A stretch of DNA of 37,167 nt from Bacteroidales bacterium. GTDB taxonomy: Bacteria > Bacteroidota > Bacteroidia > Bacteroidales > Marinilabiliaceae. The notes beneath the pieces were generated by a model. That model ran no database searches, had not been told where the DNA came from, and was given only the letters and a program-made list of their open reading frames with translations. Each line of letters begins with the position of its first letter. Position 1 is the first letter of the stretch. The stretch lies in the NCBI GenBank assembly GCA_024401355.1, contig JAKSLF010000028.1, positions 1-37,167 on the forward strand, read 5' to 3'. Both the position numbers and the translations under genes were made by a program. Shown here one piece after another: positions 1-8,551 of the stretch.

Positions 1-2740
1 TTGTCTCGCCGTTTACGCTGATAGTGAGCTTGCGATCCTGCTGTGGACGTCCGATGTAAGAGTAGAGAACGCCAGCCTCGTCGAGGATGCGAGTAACCTT
101 CTGGAGGTCCTTAACCTGAATGACGACGCCAGGATTCTCGCTGAAGAGAGCCTTGACAGCATCACCATCGCCAAGAGTAGAGACATCGGCAGTGATACCG
201 AATGTAGTGTTGGCGAAGTTCATCTCGAGGAGGGTAGTGATGAGACCACCTGCTGAGATGTCGTGACCAGCGAGGATGAGACCCTCGTTGACGAGCTTCT
301 GGATAGTGTTGAAGCCCTTGATGAAATATTCTGTGTCCTCGATAGTTGGAGCCGAGTCGCCAAGCTTGTTGCAAACCTGTGCGAAAGCGCTACCGCCGAG
401 GCAGAGTTCAGAACTTGAGAGGTCGATATGGAGGAGAGCAGTCTGCTCGTCGCGAACGAGAACAGGCTCAACAATCTTGCGAATGTCGCTAACCTCGCCC
501 ATAGCAGAGATGATAACAGTACCTGGGCTCATCACCTGGTCGCCGTTCTTATACTTCTGAGTCATCGAGAGCGAGTCCTTACCAGTAGGGATGTTGATGC
601 CGAGTTCGCAGACGAAGTCGCTCATTGTCTCAACAGCCTCATAGAGACGAGCATCCTCGCCCTTCTGACGGCAAGGCCACATCCAGTTGGCAGAGAGTGA
701 AACGCCCTTAAGTCCGTGAGCGAGAGGAGCCCAAACGAGGTTGGTGAGAGCCTCAGCGACAGACATTACAGAACCCGAAGCTGGATCGATAAGAGCAACT
801 GCAGCGGCATGACCTATAGAAGTAGCCATACCCTTCTTGCCTTCGTAGTCGAGAGCCACAGCGCCGAGGTCGTTGAGAGGCAACTGGAGTTCGCCAGCGC
901 ACTGCTGCTTTGCAACCTTACCTGTCACAGAGCGGTCGACCTTGTTAGTCAACCAGTCCTTACAAGCAACACCTTCGAGCTGGAGCATCTGCTCGAGCTT
1001 CTCGTTGATCTGGTCGGCAAAATATTCGACCTTAGCATATTTATTGTCAACGGTAGAATCCTTCATTATAGTCTTTGGAGGATTACCGAACATATCAGAG
1101 AGCTGCCAGTTGATAGGAGTAGTACCATCCTTCTGCTCGAAGCGGAACTGCATATCGCCTGTTGTCTTACCAACAACATACATAGGAGCACGCTCGCGGT
1201 CGCTTACACGCTGGAGTAGGTCGATATCCTTATCCTGCATTACGATACCCATACGTTCCTGGCTCTCGTTACCAACGATTTCCTTAGCAGAGAGAGTAGG
1301 GTCGCCAACAGGAAGCTTGTCCATCTGGATTGTACCACCAGTCTCTTCAACAAGCTCTGAGAGACAGTTGAGGTGACCACCAGCACCGTGGTCGTGGATT
1401 GATACGATTGGGTTGTTGTCGCTCTCGACCATAGCGCGGATAGCGTTCATTACACGCTTCTGCATCTCAGGGTTAGAACGCTGAACGGCGTTGAGCTCAA
1501 TCTTGTTGCCATACTCACCAGTTGCTACTGATGATACGGCACCACCGCCCATACCGATGCGGTAGTTGTCACCACCGAGCACTACGACATTCTCGCCTGG
1601 CTTTGGAGTCTGCTTTAGGGCGTCGCCCTTCTTGCCGAAACCTACACCACCGGCCATCATGATAACCTTATCGAAGGCGAACTTCTTGCCGTTCTCCTCA
1701 TGCTCGAAAGTATAGCAAGAACCGCAGATGAGAGGCTGACCGAACTTATTACCGAAGTCGGAAGCACCGTTAGACGCCTTGATAAGAATCTGTGAAGGAG
1801 TCTGATAGAGCCATTCGCGAGCGCTCATACCCTTTTCCCAAGGACGGTCTTCAGCAAGACGAGAGTATGAAGTCATGTAGACAGCAGTACCAGCCATAGG
1901 GAGAGAGCCAGTACCACCAGCGAGGCGGTCGCGGATCTCACCACCAGTACCAGTAGCGGCGCCGTTGAAAGGTTCTACGGTAGTAGGGAAGTTATGAGTC
2001 TCGGCCTTGAGTGCGAGAACAGTATCGATATCCTTAGTTTCGAAGAGGGAAGGCTTGTCGCCACACTGTGGGGCGAACTGCATAGCCTTAGGACCTTCGA
2101 GGAAGGCAACGTTATCCTTATATGCAGAAACGATATAGTTAGGGTTTGTTTCAGAAGTGCGCTTGATGAGCTTAAAGAGCGAGAGTTCTTTCTCTTCGCC
2201 ATCGATGATGAAAGTACCACCAAAGATCTTGTGACGGCAATGCTCAGAGTTGACCTGTGAGAAACCGAACACCTCAGAGTCAGTCAACTTACGGCCAAGA
2301 CGCTTAGCGAGTCCGTCGAGATATTCCATTTCAGGAGCAGAAAGAGCAAGACCTTCCTTTTCGTTGTAGACATGGATGTCGTCGATATAGACGATAGGGT
2401 CTGGCTGCTTGTCGATAGTGAAGATGCTCTGGTCGAGTCCCTTGTAGAGGACCTGTAGCATAGGGTCGAAAGTCGCCTTATCATCCTTTACTGGGAAATA
2501 TTCCTCGATGCGGAGGATGCCAGTAAGACCCATGTTTTGTGTAATTTCCACAGCGTTAGTAGACCATGGAGTGATCATTTCGCGACGAGGGCCAACGAAG
2601 TAGCCGTCGATAGATTGAGCCTCGATCTGGTTGGCGTTGCCGAAAAGCCATTCGAGTTTCTTGATGTCGTCAGCAGGGACATTTTTAGTGGCATTAACTG
2701 CCAAGATGTTGCCTGTTTCGCTCTTGAAAAACAATACCAT
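1..2740 (-). CDS. purL: Phosphoribosylformylglycinamidine synthase, large single-chain form (3' end beyond window)
   Basis: Catalyses the fourth step of de novo purine synthesis: FGAR, glutamine and ATP give FGAM in the cytoplasm. The frame is open from ATG at 2740 to base 1, about 913 residues. Family motifs seen in order are VNSEHCRHKIFGG, then AETHNFPT...EPFNGAATGTGGEIRD (ATP/FGAR binding), GGDNYRIGMGGGA and SIHDHGAGGH. The single-chain enzyme is usually about 1,200-1,300 residues, so the C-terminal glutaminase domain should lie left of the window. A GTG stands directly before the ATG; I chose the ATG. A Bacteroidetes-type promoter lies about 85 bases upstream. The gene diverges from glnK. 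No frameshift was seen. Confidence 0.95.
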   Translation of the reverse strand, partial: MVLFFKSETGNILAVNATKNVPADDIKKLEWLFGNANQIEAQSIDGYFVGPRREMITPWSTNAVEITQNMGLTGILRIEEYFPVKDDKATFDPMLQVLYKGLDQSIFTIDKQPDPIVYIDDIHVYNEKEGLALSAPEMEYLDGLAKRLGRKLTDSEVFGFSQVNSEHCRHKIFGGTFIIDGEEKELSLFKLIKRTSETNPNYIVSAYKDNVAFLEGPKAMQFAPQCGDKPSLFETKDIDTVLALKAETHNFPTTVEPFNGAATGTGGEIRDRLAGGTGSLPMAGTAVYMTSYSRLAEDRPWEKGMSAREWLYQTPSQILIKASNGASDFGNKFGQPLICGSCYTFEHEENGKKFAFDKVIMMAGGVGFGKKGDALKQTPKPGENVVVLGGDNYRIGMGGGAVSSVATGEYGNKIELNAVQRSNPEMQKRVMNAIRAMVESDNNPIVSIHDHGAGGHLNCLSELVEETGGTIQMDKLPVGDPTLSAKEIVGNESQERMGIVMQDKDIDLLQRVSDRERAPMYVVGKTTGDMQFRFEQKDGTTPINWQLSDMFGNPPKTIMKDSTVDNKYAKVEYFADQINEKLEQMLQLEGVACKDWLTNKVDRSVTGKVAKQQCAGELQLPLNDLGAVALDYEGKKGMATSIGHAAAVALIDPASGSVMSVAEALTNLVWAPLAHGLKGVSLSANWMWPCRQKGEDARLYEAVETMSDFVCELGINIPTGKDSLSMTQKYKNGDQVMSPGTVIISAMGEVSDIRKIVEPVLVRDEQTALLHIDLSSSELCLGGSAFAQVCNKLGDSAPTIEDTEYFIKGFNTIQKLVNEGLILAGHDISAGGLITTLLEMNFANTTFGITADVSTLGDGDAVKALFSENPGVVIQVKDLQKVTRILDEAGVLYSYIGRPQQDRKLTISVNGET

Positions 2741-2822
2741 CACTTAATATGTTTGTTTATTTATTTGCGTGTAATAAAGAGTGAAATGCCTATGCGTGTG
2801 TGGTGCGTAGACAAAACATCGG

Positions 2823-2853
2823 CAAAGTTACAAAAAAGTTGGATAAATAGAAA
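2823..2853 (-). promoter_or_regulatory. Putative promoter of purL
   Basis: On the minus strand the box TAACTTTG (2823-2830) matches TAnnTTTG perfectly. TTTC at 2850-2853 sits 19 bases upstream, one mismatch from the -33 TTTG. The predicted leader is about 75 bases. Confidence 0.6.
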
Positions 2854-2910
2854 TAGTTGGCGATATAATCTCTTAATATAGGTATAGTATGCCTAAACGT
2901 AGTGTGAAAG

Positions 2911-2934
2911 TATATCGAGAGTACGTGTTTCGAA
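2911..2934 (-). repeat. Dispersed intergenic repeat, copy 1
   Basis: On the minus strand this carries GAAACACGTACT. The plus-strand 20-mer at 2915-2934, TCGAGAGTACGTGTTTCGAA, is identical to 18852-18871. It lies in the divergent purL/glnK region, about 100 bases from the glnK promoter. Confidence 0.7.
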
Positions 2935-3030
2935 CTAGAAACGGGATTGTTGCAGATTGTAGCAGAAATGGCTGTTATCCTGAAAAAATATTAAAAATTA
3001 GGCTATTTGAGTAAAATAATGAAAGTAAAA

Positions 3031-3061
3031 TTTGCTCGTATGATTATAATTAGTAACTTTG
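3031..3061 (+). promoter_or_regulatory. Promoter of the glnK-amt operon
   Basis: TTTG (3031-3034), exactly 19 bases, then TAACTTTG (3054-3061): a perfect match to the Bacteroidetes primary sigma-factor consensus. Transcription should start near 3068, giving a leader of about 50 bases before the glnK ATG. Confidence 0.75.
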
Positions 3062-3120
3062 AATCGTCAAAACAGACAAGGTTGAAAGAAAATAAGAAAA
3101 AATCATATAAAACTGAAAGT

Positions 3121-3468
3121 ATGAAAAAGATTGAAGCTATTATCAGGAAGACAAAGTTTGACGAAGTGAAGGAAGCGCTTCTTTCGTCGGACATCGACTG
3201 GTTCGAGTATCATGACGTGCATGGCATTGGTCAGTCGCGTCAGGAACGAGTATATCGAGGCGTTCAGTATTCGACCGACGTGATAGAGCGAGTTGCTATT
3301 TCGATAGTATGTCGCGACGTGCTGGTTGAGCCAACCGTGAAAGTGATTATGGACGTAGCGTATACGGGTAATGTGGGTGATGGCCGAATATTCGTGAGTG
3401 AAGTGCTTGACTGCTACAGCATCCGTACGGGTGACCATGGCGACACAGTATTGAAGGACAAGAAGTAG
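3121..3468 (+). CDS. glnK: Nitrogen regulatory protein P-II
   Basis: A 115-residue P-II signal protein. Trimeric P-II proteins sense 2-oxoglutarate and ATP/ADP and plug the cytoplasmic face of Amt channels. The start MKKIEAIIRKTKFDEVKEAL is typical, the T-loop keeps RGVQY with Tyr50 at the usual modification position, and the B-loop YTGNVGDGRIFV and C-terminal IRTGDHGD are intact. The frame is open further upstream, but ATG 3121 fits family length and the promoter. The amt start lies 15 bases after the stop, so the pair is an operon. Length and position favour GlnK over GlnB. Confidence 0.93.
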   Translation: MKKIEAIIRKTKFDEVKEALLSSDIDWFEYHDVHGIGQSRQERVYRGVQYSTDVIERVAISIVCRDVLVEPTVKVIMDVAYTGNVGDGRIFVSEVLDCYSIRTGDHGDTVLKDKK

Positions 3469-3483
3469 AACGACAACAAAAAG

Positions 3484-4755
3484 ATGATTATGGAAACAAT
3501 GATGACAATAATGCCAGGGTTGGCAGATGCGGCGGCAGAAGTGGCCGAAGTAGCGAAGGAGTATGTAAACGGACTCGACACGATGTGGGTGTTGCTTGGT
3601 GCGATGCTCGTGTTCTGGATGCAGCCAGGCTTTGCGTTGGTTGAGGCGGGCATGACCAGATCGAAAAATACGGCAAACATATTGATGAAGAACTTCTGTG
3701 ACTTCATGTGTGGTTCGGTTCTTTACTGGGTATTGGGCTTCTCGCTCATGTATGGAGCAGGCAATGCATTCATTGGCTGGGAAGGATTTGGCTTTATAGG
3801 AACAGATTCGAATGTTCCAGCAGAATGTTACTTTATATTCCAGACAGTGTTCTGTGCGACAGCTGCAACAATCGTCAGTGGTGCGATGGCAGAACGTACA
3901 AAATTCTCGATGTATTTCATCTATTCGATGTTGATCTCGGCATTTGTATATCCAATAGAAGGTCACTGGTCGTGGGGTGGCGGATGGCTCGCAGACATGG
4001 GCTTCCATGACTTTGCAGGTTCGACAGTAGTACACCTTTGCGGTGGTGCTCTTGCCCTTGCTGGTGCGATAGTTCTTGGTCCACGAATTGGTAAATATGA
4101 CAAGAATGGCAAGTCTCGCGCCATCCCAGGTCACAACCTTGCATTGTGTGCGCTTGGTGTATTCTGCTTGTGGGTAGGCTGGTTCGGCTTCAACCCATGT
4201 TCGACAGTAGCAGCGACAGGTTTTGACAACGCAGTTTCGATGTCGCATGTATTTGTTACAACAAACATGGCAGCAGCAGTTGGCGGACTTGTAGCATTGG
4301 CATATACATGGATAGTAGACAAAAAGCCTTCGCTTTCGATGGTATGCAACGGTGTGTTGGCTGGTCTTGTGGGTATCACAGCAGGATGTGACTGCGTGAG
4401 CATCGGAGCGTCGGCAATCATCGGTGGTGTAGTGTCGCTGGTAATGTGCGTCTCTGTAGAATTCATCGATAAAGTGTGCAAGATAGACGACCCAGTTGGT
4501 GCGGTGTCAGTGCATGGTGTTGGTGGTATCCTTGGTACAATTCTTACTGGTGTGTTCTGCGACTCGTCGATTGACGGTGTAGAGTGCACAATAGGAGTTC
4601 AGACACTTGGTGCGGTTGTCGTTGCAGTATTTGCATTCGTATGTGGTATGATAATCTTCAACGCAATCAAGTATACACATGGTCTCCGTTGCGACAAGCG
4701 TATCGAGGAAGAAGGTCTCGATATCTATGAGCATGGTGAAAGTGCATACAACTAA
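3484..4755 (+). CDS. amt: Ammonium transporter (Amt/MEP/Rh family)
   Basis: A 423-residue inner-membrane channel for ammonium uptake, rich in hydrophobic segments. Hallmarks are AGMTRSKNTANILMKN, the pore-histidine segment DFAGSTVVH (His184), GWFGFNP, and the second pore histidine in VHGVGGILGT (His344). The residues that build the conduction pore are therefore present. The N-terminus before the first membrane span is short and Met/Ala-rich, so ATG 3484 or 3490 could be the start. It follows glnK by 15 bases and precedes a putative outer-membrane porin gene by 41 bases. Confidence 0.96.
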   Translation: MIMETMMTIMPGLADAAAEVAEVAKEYVNGLDTMWVLLGAMLVFWMQPGFALVEAGMTRSKNTANILMKNFCDFMCGSVLYWVLGFSLMYGAGNAFIGWEGFGFIGTDSNVPAECYFIFQTVFCATAATIVSGAMAERTKFSMYFIYSMLISAFVYPIEGHWSWGGGWLADMGFHDFAGSTVVHLCGGALALAGAIVLGPRIGKYDKNGKSRAIPGHNLALCALGVFCLWVGWFGFNPCSTVAATGFDNAVSMSHVFVTTNMAAAVGGLVALAYTWIVDKKPSLSMVCNGVLAGLVGITAGCDCVSIGASAIIGGVVSLVMCVSVEFIDKVCKIDDPVGAVSVHGVGGILGTILTGVFCDSSIDGVECTIGVQTLGAVVVAVFAFVCGMIIFNAIKYTHGLRCDKRIEEEGLDIYEHGESAYN

Positions 4756-4796
4756 AAAGTGAAAAATTATGGGCCGAATATAAAAAACTTATAGTC

Positions 4797-5507
4797 ATGA
4801 AAATAGCAGTATTGAAGAAAGTTGCATTGACTGTGGCATCCGTAGTGGCGTGTGCGGTGTCGGTGAGTGCTCAGGATTCGTTGAGTGTGTCGGTTGGTGC
4901 CGACCTGGTCAGCCGCTATGTGTGGCGAGGCATGGACCAGGCATCAGGAGTCTCAGTTCAGCCTGCTTTTGGATTGGCTATAAAAGGATTGTCGTTGTCG
5001 GCATGGGGCAATTGCAGCGTGTCGAACGTAGAAGTGGACGAGATAGACTTGACATTGAGTTATGCGGCTGGCGACCATTTTACCTTTGGGTTGACAGACT
5101 ACTTCTGGATGGGTGCGAGCGCAGACTATGGCAAATATGCCGACGACCACTTCTTTGAATTGAACCTGGCTTATTATGTGAGCGACAAAGTGCCGTTGTC
5201 GATAGCTTGGAATACCATGCTGATGGGTGGTAAAAGCGGTGAGCTCGACGAAGACGGTGACAGGATGTTCTCGACATACGTCAACCTGGGCTATGCCTTT
5301 GATGTGCATGGAGTAGCCTTGGAGCCAGCCATAGGCTTCAACCTGTGGGAGAGTCAGTATCACGACAAATTCTCGGTGATGGACATCACATTGAAAGCAT
5401 CGAAAGAGATAAAGATAACAGAGCATTATTCTCTTCCGGTATTTGCTCAGGTGATAGTGTCGCCAGCCAAAGACAAGGCTCACCTGGTGTTTGGCATATC
5501 ATTCTGA
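4797..5507 (+). CDS. TorF-family putative outer-membrane porin
   Basis: A 236-residue exported protein. The N-terminus is a signal peptide ending near VSVSA-QDS. The mature part opens with SVGADLVSRYVWRGMDQASG, a pattern I recognise from TorF-type putative porins, and alternates aromatic and polar strands up to a C-terminal LVFGISF ending in Phe, as outer-membrane barrels do. It follows amt by 41 bases and precedes a strong terminator, so it should be the last gene of the glnK-amt operon. Passage of ammonium or a small nitrogen compound across the outer membrane is inference from context. Confidence 0.75.
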   Translation: MKIAVLKKVALTVASVVACAVSVSAQDSLSVSVGADLVSRYVWRGMDQASGVSVQPAFGLAIKGLSLSAWGNCSVSNVEVDEIDLTLSYAAGDHFTFGLTDYFWMGASADYGKYADDHFFELNLAYYVSDKVPLSIAWNTMLMGGKSGELDEDGDRMFSTYVNLGYAFDVHGVALEPAIGFNLWESQYHDKFSVMDITLKASKEIKITEHYSLPVFAQVIVSPAKDKAHLVFGISF

Positions 5508-5541
5508 AAAGCGGCAGGGCGACCTGCTGACAGATAAAAAG

Positions 5542-5576
5542 AGAGCGCAGTTTGACCATGAGTCGGACTGCGCTCT
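5542..5576 (+). terminator. Rho-independent terminator after the amt operon
   Basis: A perfect 10-bp stem pairs AGAGCGCAGT (5542-5551) with ACTGCGCTCT (5567-5576) around a 15-base loop, followed by TTGGTTTTGTTTT. Confidence 0.85.
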
Positions 5577-5596
5577 TTGGTTTTGTTTTGTCATGT

Positions 5597-5627
5597 TTTC
5601 GTTGAGGAAACGCTTACTTTCGTTGAA
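5597..5627 (+). repeat. Dispersed intergenic repeat, copy 2, with 21-base tandem period
   Basis: TTTCGTTGA recurs exactly 21 bases apart (5597 and 5618), enclosing GGAAACGCTTAC. This is a diverged form of the GAAACACGTACT core. It starts 20 bases after the terminator at 5542-5576 and precedes the moxR promoter. The element at 21087-21117 has the same architecture. Confidence 0.65.
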
Positions 5628-5642
5628 TATACGAAATATAGG

Positions 5643-5673
5643 TATGTAAATTCAAAAACAAATAGTAATTTTG
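5643..5673 (+). promoter_or_regulatory. Putative promoter of the moxR-bat operon
   Basis: TAATTTTG at 5666-5673 matches TAnnTTTG perfectly. TATG at 5643-5646 sits 19 bases upstream (3 of 4 to TTTG). The predicted start near 5680 gives a leader of about 27 bases. Confidence 0.5.
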
Positions 5674-5706
5674 TATCGCTAAAGAAGTAAAAAACAAAAA
5701 AAGGTA

Positions 5707-6699
5707 ATGGACGCTATTGAAATGAAAGAGCTGAACGAACGCATTAAGCAGGAAAGCTCATTTGTTGATCTCATCTCCATGGAGATGAATAAGGTGATTG
5801 TAGGTCAGAAGCATCTTGTTGAGAGTCTTCTCATCGGACTTCTCTCTGATGGCCATATTCTTCTTGAGGGTGTTCCGGGCTTGGCCAAGACTCTTGCCAT
5901 CAACACACTTGCGAAGATTGTAGATGCCGACTTCTCGCGAATACAGTTTACTCCTGACCTTCTCCCAGCGGATATACTTGGTACGCTCATATACAGCCAG
6001 AAGACAGAGGAGTTTGTAGTGAAGAAAGGTCCTATCTTCTCTAACTTCATCCTTGCCGATGAGATTAACCGTGCTCCGGCAAAGGTGCAGAGTGCACTTC
6101 TCGAGGCTATGCAGGAGCGTCAGGTGACAATTGGTGACCAGACATACAAGATGGCAAAGCCATTCCTTGTGATGGCGACACAGAACCCTATAGAGCAGGA
6201 GGGTACATATCCTCTGCCAGAGGCACAGGTTGACCGTTTCATGCTGAAGGTGATAATCGACTATCCAAAGAAGGAAGAAGAGCAGCTCATCATCCGCAAC
6301 AACCTCCTCAAGCAGTTCCCTCAGCCAAACAAGTTGCTCAAGCCAGAAGATATCGTCAGAGCACGTGAGATAGTTAAAGACGTATATATGGACGAGAAGA
6401 TAGAGAAATATATCGTCGACATCGTCTTTGCTACACGATTCCCTGACCAGTATAAGCTCGACAGATTTGTAGAGATGATATCATGTGGTGCATCGCCACG
6501 TGCTTCGATAAGCCTTTCGATGGCAGCCAAGGCATACGCATTCATCAAGCGTCGTGGATATGTGATTCCAGAGGACGTCAGAGCAGTATGTCACGACGTG
6601 CTTCGTCATCGTATCGGCCTGACATACGAGGCAGAGGCCAACAACGTCACATCTGATGAAATCATCAGCGAAATCATCAACCAGGTTGAGGTTCCTTAG
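5707..6699 (+). CDS. moxR: MoxR-family AAA+ ATPase
   Basis: A 330-residue cytoplasmic ATPase. Walker A is GVPGLAKT (55-62), Walker B ILADE (115-119), and sensor 1 lies in MATQNP. FTPDLLPADILG and PLPEAQVDRF are MoxR signatures. MoxR proteins act as chaperones that activate or assemble partner proteins carrying von Willebrand factor A domains, which fits the two VWA genes and the DUF58 gene downstream. Start ATG 5707 lies 34 bases after a promoter -7 box. The DUF58 gene begins two bases after its stop. Confidence 0.95.
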   Translation: MDAIEMKELNERIKQESSFVDLISMEMNKVIVGQKHLVESLLIGLLSDGHILLEGVPGLAKTLAINTLAKIVDADFSRIQFTPDLLPADILGTLIYSQKTEEFVVKKGPIFSNFILADEINRAPAKVQSALLEAMQERQVTIGDQTYKMAKPFLVMATQNPIEQEGTYPLPEAQVDRFMLKVIIDYPKKEEEQLIIRNNLLKQFPQPNKLLKPEDIVRAREIVKDVYMDEKIEKYIVDIVFATRFPDQYKLDRFVEMISCGASPRASISLSMAAKAYAFIKRRGYVIPEDVRAVCHDVLRHRIGLTYEAEANNVTSDEIISEIINQVEVP

Positions 6700-6701
6700 T
6701 C

Positions 6702-7568
6702 ATGGAGACAACTGAATTAATAAAGAAAGTACGTCAGATCGAGATAAAGACTCGAGGACTGTCGAACCATATATTTGCTGGCGAATACCATTCGGCCTTC
6801 AAGGGTAGGGGTATGACCTTCAGCGAAGTAAGAGAGTATCAGTATGGTGACGACGTCCGCAATATCGACTGGAACGTGACTGCACGAATGAGCCGTCCCT
6901 TCATCAAGGTTTTTGAGGAGGAGCGTGAGAATACTGTAGTTCTTCTAGTCGACGTGTCTGGTTCCCGTGAATTCGGTACGATGGAGAGGTTCAAGAAGAA
7001 TCTGGTGACGGAGATAGCGGCAACGCTGGCCTTCTCGACCATACAGAACAATGACAAGATTGGTGTCATCTTCTTCTCGGACAAAGTGGAGCACTTCATT
7101 CCGCCTCAGAAAGGCAAGAAGCATGTGTTGCACATCATACGCGAACTGCTGACATTCGAGCCTGAAGATCGTGGAACAAACCTGAATGAAGCCTTGCGTT
7201 ATCTGACAAGTGCCATCAAGAAACACTGTACGGCATTCTTGATTTCGGACTTCATGGACAACGACTTCGAGAAATCGTTGCGCATAGCCAACCACAAGCA
7301 TGACCTTGTAGCGCTTCATATATATGACTGGCGTGAGGCGGTGCTTCCTGACGTGGGTATGATGTTGGCGGTTGACGCAGAAACGGGTCGCCAGCAATGG
7401 ATAGACACGAGTGACGCATCGTTGAGGAAACATTATGCCGACAGTTGGCAGCGAAGGATAGACAATCTGCAGACGATGTTCAAGAAGGCAGGAGTTGACA
7501 ACGTGATGGTCCGCACGGACGAAGACTACGTCAAGCAGCTCATCAAACTATTCAAACAACGCGCATAA
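6702..7568 (+). CDS. DUF58 domain protein (VWA-like), Bat operon
   Basis: A 288-residue protein with no signal peptide or clear membrane span, so probably cytoplasmic or membrane-associated. The DUF58 signature appears at residues 35-62 (GRGMTFSEVREYQYGDDVR, then IDWNVTARM). A VWA-type metal-site motif DVSGS follows at 84-88. DUF58 genes nearly always sit beside moxR, and this one starts two bases after it. The likely role is as a MoxR partner in the envelope complex. Its stop abuts the next ATG with no gap, which suggests translational coupling. Confidence 0.93.
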   Translation: METTELIKKVRQIEIKTRGLSNHIFAGEYHSAFKGRGMTFSEVREYQYGDDVRNIDWNVTARMSRPFIKVFEEERENTVVLLVDVSGSREFGTMERFKKNLVTEIAATLAFSTIQNNDKIGVIFFSDKVEHFIPPQKGKKHVLHIIRELLTFEPEDRGTNLNEALRYLTSAIKKHCTAFLISDFMDNDFEKSLRIANHKHDLVALHIYDWREAVLPDVGMMLAVDAETGRQQWIDTSDASLRKHYADSWQRRIDNLQTMFKKAGVDNVMVRTDEDYVKQLIKLFKQRA

Positions 7569-8540
7569 ATGAATTGCATAAAAAACATATTATCTGTTGT
7601 TCTTCTCTTGGCGATGAGTGTAGTCGCCATGGCTCAGAGTAGAGTTGAAGCACAGCTCGACTCGATGACAATAGTTATAGGAGGACAGGTGGGCTTCAAT
7701 GTGCAGGCACAATATCCGGAAGGATCGTCGGCAGTATATAAGCAGTTGGCAGACTCGTTGACCAAAGATGTGGAAATCGTCAAGGCGTTTCCTATTGACA
7801 CCGCAGTGGTCAATGGCTATGTGCGTCTGCAGCAGCGCTATATTGTCACTTCGTTTGATTCTGGATTGCACTACATACCTCAGATAGCAATACTTGAGTA
7901 TCCTGACGGCAGCTCGGACAAGACTCCGGACATGGCCTTGAACGTCGTTAATCCGTTCCAGAATATAGTAGTGGACCAGCAGACGCAGAGCGTTCAGATA
8001 TTCGATGTCAAGGACGTCAAGGACTCGCCCTTCATATTGGCTGAGCTGCTTCAGTATTTGCCATGGATAATAATAGGCATCGTAGTATTGGCCGCAGTAG
8101 TGGCAGGAATATACTATTATAGGAAATACCTGGCCCGCAAGAGTGGCAAGGAGCCTGTGAAGCCAAAGTATGTAGAGCCATGTGACGTTGTAGCCCTGCG
8201 TGACCTGAATCGCATCAAAGAGGAGAAGCTGTGGCAGAAGAATATGTTCAAAGAGCACTATTCCGCAATAACCGACGCTCTCAGGCGTTATATATCAGAT
8301 AGATATAACGTCAATGCCATGGAGAGTACTACGGACGAGACACTTGACAGTCTGGCAGACGAATTTAGTGGTGATACGCAGAAGAGAGATCTGCTTCGCT
8401 CGATACTGGAGCAGGCCGACTTTGTGAAATTTGCCAAGTATGAACCGCTCCCTGACGAAAACGACATGGCAGTAAAGCATGCCATAGAGTTTGTCGAAGC
8501 GACACGACAGGTGAAGCAGGAGGATTCTACCAATAAATAG
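7569..8540 (+). CDS. Bat-operon membrane-anchored protein (DUF4381/BatD-like)
   Basis: A 323-residue protein with an N-terminal signal peptide (cleavage near VVAMA-QS) and a beta-rich periplasmic region to about residue 150. One membrane span follows (LPWIIIGIVVLAAVVAGIYY, about 160-180), then a charged cytoplasmic tail. The tail segment EHYSAITDALRRYISDRYNV resembles the C-terminus of DUF4381 and BatD proteins, seen again in this window's BatD. The gene abuts DUF58 and lies 11 bases before batA. It probably anchors the MoxR/VWA assembly; the exact role is unknown. Confidence 0.8.
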   Translation: MNCIKNILSVVLLLAMSVVAMAQSRVEAQLDSMTIVIGGQVGFNVQAQYPEGSSAVYKQLADSLTKDVEIVKAFPIDTAVVNGYVRLQQRYIVTSFDSGLHYIPQIAILEYPDGSSDKTPDMALNVVNPFQNIVVDQQTQSVQIFDVKDVKDSPFILAELLQYLPWIIIGIVVLAAVVAGIYYYRKYLARKSGKEPVKPKYVEPCDVVALRDLNRIKEEKLWQKNMFKEHYSAITDALRRYISDRYNVNAMESTTDETLDSLADEFSGDTQKRDLLRSILEQADFVKFAKYEPLPDENDMAVKHAIEFVEATRQVKQEDSTNK

Positions 8541-8551
8541 AGATTAGCAAC

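Larger units (their letters stand above)
2741..3120. other. Divergent intergenic region purL / glnK
   Basis: These 380 bases have no credible gene. They hold a leftward promoter for purL near 2823-2853, a dispersed-repeat copy at 2911-2934 and a rightward promoter for glnK at 3031-3061. The part between the repeat and the glnK promoter is AT-rich and otherwise unremarkable. Confidence 0.7.

Noticed and set aside
3103-4248. Long open frame antisense to glnK and amt (381 codons)
   Set aside because: It is fully overlapped by two genes with strong family motifs, its translation is Cys/His-rich without domain-like pattern, and it has no start signal.
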